64,000 nucleotides of DNA from assembly GCF_000719705.1 (NCBI RefSeq), contig NZ_JOHO01000021.1:89026-153025 (forward strand), in the 5' to 3' direction. How positions within the stretch are numbered: position 1 is the first letter of the stretch; the number at the start of each line of letters is the position of its first letter. The translations under genes were made by a program, and so were the position numbers. Shown here one piece after another: positions 59,942 to 64,000 of the stretch. The notes beneath the pieces are model-generated. The model saw nothing but the letters and a program-made list of their open reading frames with translations. It had not been told where the DNA came from and made no database searches. The DNA comes from Streptomyces sp. NRRL S-350. Its GTDB lineage: Bacteria; Actinomycetota; Actinomycetes; Streptomycetales; Streptomycetaceae.

Positions 59942-60445
59942 TCAGGAGCGGCGTGGCAGGTGATGGAGGCGGACGTCATCGAGACGTCCGTCGGTCAGCT
60001 GTGCAGTGAGGTAGGTCGCGAACGGCTGGCGGCGGCGGTCGGTCGGCGATCCGGGGTTGAGCAGCCGTAGCCCGGTGGGTGCGCAGCTGTCCCAGGGGAT
60101 GTGGCTGTGCCCGAAGATGAGGACGTCGGCGTCGGGGAACCGCGCGGCGCACCGTTCCTCACGGCCTCGGGCGGGGCCGGTCTCGTGCACCACGGCGAAC
60201 CGCAGGGACTGGAGCTCCACCCGCGCCACCAGGGGTAGGCGTGCCCGCAGCTGCGGCCCGTCGTTGTTGCCGTGCACGGCGACCAGGCGCCTGGACCTGG
60301 CCAGGAGCAGGTCGAGGGTGTCGGTGTCGACCCAGTCGCCGGCGTGGAAGACGACGTCGGCCTCGTCCACGCTGTCGAGCAGCGACGCCGGCAGCCGACG
60401 GGCACGGGTCGGGATGTGGGTGTCCGACGTCAGCAGAAGGCGCAT
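59942..60445 (-). CDS. Metallophosphoesterase, YfcE type
   Basis: A 167-residue enzyme. All five metallophosphoesterase motifs are visible: LTSDTHIP (DxH), FHAGDWVD (GDxxD), VHGNNDGP (GNHD-like), VVHETG and FGHSHIP. It is a cytoplasmic phosphodiesterase of the YfcE/MJ0936 family. The start at 60445 is where homology begins. The 292 bp between it and the tetR gene hold no further feature. Confidence 0.9.
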   Translation of the reverse strand: MRLLLTSDTHIPTRARRLPASLLDSVDEADVVFHAGDWVDTDTLDLLLARSRRLVAVHGNNDGPQLRARLPLVARVELQSLRFAVVHETGPARGREERCAARFPDADVLIFGHSHIPWDSCAPTGLRLLNPGSPTDRRRQPFATYLTAQLTDGRLDDVRLHHLPRRS

Positions 60446-61019
60446 GGCGGCTCCCCGGCGGGCAGATTGCGTGATCCTCTCCGCAGGATAGCCAGGCTGC
60501 GCATTCCTCTCCGGTGCGGTCCAGGCCCTCGAACCCGTGTTGCGTTGGCGTGCCCTACCGGCCGGCCGGGGCGGAACCTTCGGCACCGTCCTGCCCGATC
60601 CCGAGGAATACACAGACGCGAGGAGGCCGTCCGGCGGCTTCAGGACGCCCTCGCGCGGATCACCGCCGAGGCAACTGGAGCCTGACCAGAGCCCACGGCG
60701 GCCCGCCCCTGGGCGTTCACCCCGACGGCTATCGGCGCCGGGCGGGTAGTTGCCCGGACAGGGTGCTCGCTCACCTGAGGGCTGGGCGGTGGGACCGCGA
60801 GGCGCATCGAAGGTAGCGGCATCCGCACGGGCCAGTCCCCGTTTCCCCAGGTGAGACCGGCCGGGCAAGCCGTCTGACCACTCCCTCCCCGAGAACCCCG
60901 GATGACTCGGGGCGGCTGCTTGTACGGCTGCGTGCCTGGCTGCTCTTTGGGCTGCTCGTATGCGTGCGTGTTCGGCGTTCGTCCCTGGTCCCGCCGTTTC
61001 GGTGGTTCACCCTGGTCAG
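60446..61019. other. Intergenic region
   Basis: No gene is seen. The sequence around 60900-61010 is more T-rich and flanks the IS5 relic, so part of it may be old element DNA. No terminal inverted repeat could be defined. Confidence 0.4.
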
Positions 61020-61431
61020 GGGCCGGATGGCGGCGTTCTCACCGCCTCGAGGATTCCGCCTCCTTTGAGGGGCAGTCGCGGAGAATCTTCTACGTCTTCA
61101 CACGGGCGAAGACGTGCTCAGCGCGGGCTCGGACCTGCTTGTGGGACTTGTTGTGTTCCTCTTTCCAGCCCGGGAGTTCGCTCTGGCCGCGCTCTCGGCC
61201 GTGCGGGATGACGAGCCCGGCGCCTGGACAGCCGCCGTCGGCAATCGTGAGGGTCTTGCCGACGGCGGCCTCGGCTCCGGATTCCTCCCACGCCTTGCAG
61301 CCGTTGCGGTTCCGGACGAGAGGCCGGCCAACCACGACGACCAGGCGGGTGTCGGCGTCGATGACGACCTGGTGGTCAATGGAGCACCTGTAGTTCGTCG
61401 ACCGCTCGGCGGAGGTATCCAGACACCTCAC
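61020..61431 (-). pseudogene. IS5-family transposase, C-terminal relic
   Basis: Read leftwards: NYRCSIDHQVVIDADTRLVV, VVGRPLVRNRNGCKAWEESG, LTIADGGCPGAGLVIPHGRE, NKSHKQVRARAEHVFARVKT, then a stop and, further on, ILRDCP. This is the DDE half of an IS5-type transposase with the late Asp in IADGG and the Glu in RARAEH. The N-terminus is missing and the 3' end is broken. Confidence 0.8.
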
Positions 61432-61480
61432 GCTGCGAAGGCGTCAATTCGGGGCTGCGGATGCGCGCCCGGTGTTCGAG

Positions 61481-62089
61481 TCACTGAGACATAGCCGGTT
61501 GGACATCATCGGCCTCCGGGAGGAGTTGGACCACGCTGATCCAGGGGGAGTCGTCGGTCCTGTGGAACGCACGAACTCTCCAACGTCCTGCGGGCAGGAA
61601 AACCGGCGCTTGGTCCGGCTGGCCCCTGCCGTCCGGGTAGGGCAGATCGAGATTCTTGCCGGCCTCGACCGAATCCATGAGGACCGCTGGACCGTCGGTC
61701 TCCCAGAGGCCGCATTCCTCCCACGGAGTCGCCGGGTCGTTCAGCGTGGCTTCGGTGGCGGCGAGCAGCTCGGCGTCGGAGTCGGCAGCGAGCCAGCGCA
61801 TGAAGGCCCTGTACTCGGGCAGGTAGCAGGTGGTGGCGCCCTCGTCGCCCAGTACCAGCGCGGAAGCGTTGCTGTGGCCGTGTAGGCCGATCACCTCGGC
61901 GAGGTCCTCGACCTCGCAGGCCCGGTCGTAGTCGTCCGGCTGGTCGCTGTCACCCATGATCATGCCGTCCTCGGTGCAGCCGCTCCAGTACTGCAGCGCG
62001 GACACCGGAACGACGATCAGCGGACCGCCCATGGACTTGACCCAAGTCAGACCGAGGGACATCCGGACATCAGGTCGATCAGAACTCAT
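61481..62089 (-). CDS. Imm21-like immunity protein (orphan)
   Basis: 202 residues from MSSDRPDVRMSLGLTWVKSM. Typical segments of the immunity protein 21 family are MGGPLIVVPVSALQYWSGCT, DYDRACEVEDLAEVIGL, ATTCYLPEYRAFMRWLAADS and TPWEECGLWETDGPAVLMDS. Imm21 proteins neutralise polymorphic toxins from other cells. No toxin gene is seen nearby; it lies between IS5 and IS110 relics, as acquired immunity genes often do. Confidence 0.8.
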   Translation of the reverse strand: MSSDRPDVRMSLGLTWVKSMGGPLIVVPVSALQYWSGCTEDGMIMGDSDQPDDYDRACEVEDLAEVIGLHGHSNASALVLGDEGATTCYLPEYRAFMRWLAADSDAELLAATEATLNDPATPWEECGLWETDGPAVLMDSVEAGKNLDLPYPDGRGQPDQAPVFLPAGRWRVRAFHRTDDSPWISVVQLLPEADDVQPAMSQ

Positions 62090-62153
62090 GTGCTCAGTGT
62101 GCCGCTGACCAGTGACAGGCAAGAGGCCCAGGGTGGAGCCATGCCTCCGGTAT

Positions 62154-63103
62154 CTACGCCACCGCTTGGACGGCCCCTTGCAGAGTTGGGAACGCTACCT
62201 GCTCATCGAAGGGTCGGCGGTTCTTGAGGCAGTGGTCGAGCTGGCCGAGCATGCGGTTGAAGAGGTTGCGCTGGGCGGCGGCGTGCCAGTCTCCGGTGTC
62301 GCGGCGGCGCCGGTAGTGCGCCTTGGCCCCCGGTGAGGCGGTGAGGGCGGCGAAGGCCCAGAGGTAGCCAGCGTGGTTGAGCCGGTCATTCTTCACCCAG
62401 CGTCTGGTGATGCTGGACTTCTTGCCGGAGGCCCGGGTGACGGGGGAGGCGCCCGCGTAGTCCTTCAGGCCGCGGGCGTCGGCGAATCGCGTGTGGTCGT
62501 CGCCGATCTCGGCGAGGACCCGGGCGGCGAGCTGGATGCCGAGGCCGAGGAAGCTGAGGATGATCTTGGCGTTCGGGTGCTTGGGGAACGTCTGCTCGAC
62601 GGCCTGGGCGAGGTCGTCGGCGGCGGTGCAGGCGGCCGTGAGCTGTCCGAGGAAGGCGAGCGTCTGCTTGCCGAGCGCGTCCTCGACCAGCTCGGGCTGG
62701 CGGGCCCAGTCAACGCGAAAGGCCTCGTGCAGCCGCTCGACGTCCACCTCGACGCCGCGTTTGCGGCCCGCGCGCTTGAGGGCCGCCGTGATCTGGGTTC
62801 GGGTCAGGCTCATCGCCTTGGCCGGTGTGGGCGCAAGCTTCGGCAGCTCTCGGGCCTCGGGTCGGCAGAGGCCGTTGTCCCACTTCGCGAAGGCCTTTAG
62901 AGCGGCTGGGTAGTACTCGCGCAGCAGCGGGCGGAGCTGGTTGGCGATCTGCTGCCGGTTCCAGACCGCGTCCTGCTGAGCGCGGGCCAGTACGGCGATG
63001 GCGCGGGCCAGGTCGCTGTCGTTCGGCAGTGGCCGGTGGGCGTGCATATCCGTGCGCAGGATGTTCGCCAGGACCAAGGCGTCGCGGGGGTAGGACTTCT
63101 CGC
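62154..63103 (-). pseudogene. IS110-family transposase lacking its N-terminus
   Basis: About 315 residues from SYPRDALVLANILRTDMHAH onward: QQIANQLRPLLREYYPAALK, then the transposase_20 domain FLGLGIQLAARVLAEIGDDH, RFADARGLKDYAGASPVTRA and SGKKSSITRRWVKNDRLNHA. The C-terminal half looks intact, but the N-terminal DEDD nuclease segment is gone, replaced by an istB fragment in another frame. It is inactive as written. Confidence 0.8.
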
Positions 63104-63364
63104 GCGTCGGGTGCGGAGGTTGGCCGCATCCCGGCCAGCGGCCTCCTCGGCCAGCAGGGTCCGCACGATCTCGGCGGGATCCCAGCGGTGGGTCTTCGCG
63201 GTCGGGACGATCTCGGCCATCGCCCGGCGGATGTGCGGCAGTTTCAGACGGCGGGTCAGCGCGATCGCCTCGTCGAACGCGGCGCCGGAGGTCGCGGCGA
63301 CGGCCGAGGCCGGTGCGGCCAGCCGGGGTCGGGCCGGTGCGGGGGCCGGCGCAGTCGTGGTCAT
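63104..63364 (-). pseudogene. IS21 istB-like ATPase, N-terminal fragment
   Basis: Read leftwards from ATG 63364: an Ala/Pro-rich start, AFDEAIALTRRLKLPHIRRA, MAEIVPTAKTHRWDPAEIVR and LLAEEAAGRDAANLRTRRAR. These are the first 85 or so residues of an IstB helper ATPase, before its P-loop. The fragment is joined directly to the IS110 relic. Confidence 0.7.
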
Positions 63365-63407
63365 GGGTCGTGTCCTTCGTGTCGGAGCGGTTGGATAGGT
63401 TGCGGTC

Positions 63408-63893
63408 ATGGAGGAGACGGGCGATGAGGGCGTGCAGGCCACTTTCGAGCGGCTGGCCCGGCGGGTCCGTGACGAGCTCGCTGCAGCCGGGCTGCCGGTG
63501 GTCGCGAATGATCTGGCACCCGAGCTGGCTGTCGGCGCGGAGGTCCAGATCGACTGGCTGAACCGCGTCTTTCCCGACGCGGAACCCGAGGTGGTCGTGA
63601 CCTGGAGAGTCGGCCCCCAGCTGCGGCGCAACGTGATGGAAGACGCCAGACAGCGGCGAGGAGTCACCGCGGCGATCCGGCAGTCCGGCGAGGTCCAGGC
63701 CGCGATGGCCGGCGCGGTGATCGCGATCCTGTCGGCGGCCGGGTTCACCGCCCGAGACCACGAGAACGACATGAGCCAGTTCGATGTTCAGGTTCTGGCA
63801 GGCCCGGAGCCCGGTCGCAGGCCCGCCTGGGCCTTCCCGGACGAGAACCTGACCCCGCCCGCGGGCCCGCGACCGGCTGACGAGCAGGCTTAA
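63408..63893 (+). CDS. Hypothetical protein, 161 residues
   Basis: It begins MEETGDEGVQATFERLARRV at 63408, divergent from the istB fragment. It has an alpha/beta layout (ELAAAGLPVVANDLAPELAV, VQIDWLNRVFPDAEPEVVVT, AAMAGAVIAILSAAGF) and a Pro-rich acidic end. It resembles small proteins of Streptomyces mobile elements and reads as intact. No function recognised. Confidence 0.65.
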   Translation: MEETGDEGVQATFERLARRVRDELAAAGLPVVANDLAPELAVGAEVQIDWLNRVFPDAEPEVVVTWRVGPQLRRNVMEDARQRRGVTAAIRQSGEVQAAMAGAVIAILSAAGFTARDHENDMSQFDVQVLAGPEPGRRPAWAFPDENLTPPAGPRPADEQA

Positions 63894-63898
63894 AGGTC

Positions 63899-64000
63899 CT
63901 AACAGAGACGTTGGACGTGGCGGTGAGTGATCAAGCAGGTGGCGAGGCCGAGGAAGGCTTCGTGGATGTCGTCGCGTCGTTCCCAGCGGATGCGAAGGCG
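63899..64000 (-). CDS. IS5-type transposase, C-terminal end (runs off the window)
   Basis: Read leftwards from the window edge the frame gives RLRIRWERRDDIHEAFLGLA and TCLITHRHVQRLC before a TAG. This is the usual C-terminus of IS5-family (IS4-like) transposases in streptomycetes. Whether the element is intact cannot be seen. Confidence 0.7.
   Translation of the reverse strand, partial: RLRIRWERRDDIHEAFLGLATCLITHRHVQRLC

Noticed and set aside
1..64000. tRNA, rRNA or riboswitch genes
   Set aside because: No cloverleaf-like T-loop GTTCRANYC context with a matching acceptor stem, no rRNA sequence and no known riboswitch core was noticed by eye. A covariance-model scan would be needed to exclude small RNAs.

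Overview
The window is very GC-rich, with strong third-position G/C bias, GTG/TTG starts and GGAGG-type ribosome binding sites. Together with twin-arginine secreted glycosidases, AfsR/SARP and GntR-TetR regulators and an F420-type LLM oxidoreductase, this points to a Streptomyces or Kitasatospora chromosome. The density of broken genes and transposase relics suggests an accessory region such as a chromosome arm or a decaying island.

Layout. 0-24 kb holds small catabolic and detoxification genes, mostly enzyme plus divergent regulator: metallo-beta-lactamase-fold hydrolase, alpha/beta hydrolases, TetR/MFS pump, SnoaL-like protein, VOC protein, TetR/quinone oxidoreductase, HAD hydrolase, MmyB-like regulator/SDR, PI-PLC-like secreted enzyme, FAD monooxygenase with a GntR-TetR hybrid regulator, YbdK-like carboxylate-amine ligase, LLM oxidoreductase, PH-domain membrane protein and GNAT. 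Between them lie relics of a methyltransferase, IS630, an ATP-binding/TPR protein, a replication-relaxation protein, a quinone oxidoreductase, adenylate kinase and an AAA ATPase. 24.5-36.6 kb is a sugar-utilisation locus: lipoprotein binding protein, two permeases, a GH36-type alpha-galactosidase and a LacI regulator, followed by two secreted glycosidase-like proteins with lectin or AbfB domains. No ABC ATPase is present, so a shared ATPase elsewhere must energise it.

37.2-41.2 kb encodes a two-gene predicted NTP-dependent conflict system: a Trypco2-like protein and a 1199-residue trypsin/P-loop NTPase/TPR protein that ends in an acyl-carrier-protein-like domain lacking the phosphopantetheine serine.

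41.7-49.8 kb looks like an unusual RiPP locus: an AfsR/SARP-like regulator, a PatA/PatG-family subtilase, and three small peptides that share a leader (LP..APPV.R ... GVEA) but have unrelated C-terminal cores. A 126-residue unknown lies among them. A convergent operon follows, encoding an SNase-like protein, a FAD-sorbitol-dehydrogenase-type small subunit and a GMC oxidoreductase. No YcaO, lanthipeptide or radical-SAM enzyme is seen anywhere in the window.

50-64 kb contains an ArsR-type regulator with a divergent secreted protein, several hypothetical proteins, a TetR/SnoaL pair, a phosphoesterase and an orphan Imm21-like immunity protein. These are embedded among fragments of IS30, IS701, IS5, IS21 (istB) and IS110 elements, and the window ends inside another IS5-type transposase. 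All calls come from reading the sequence; no database search was run.
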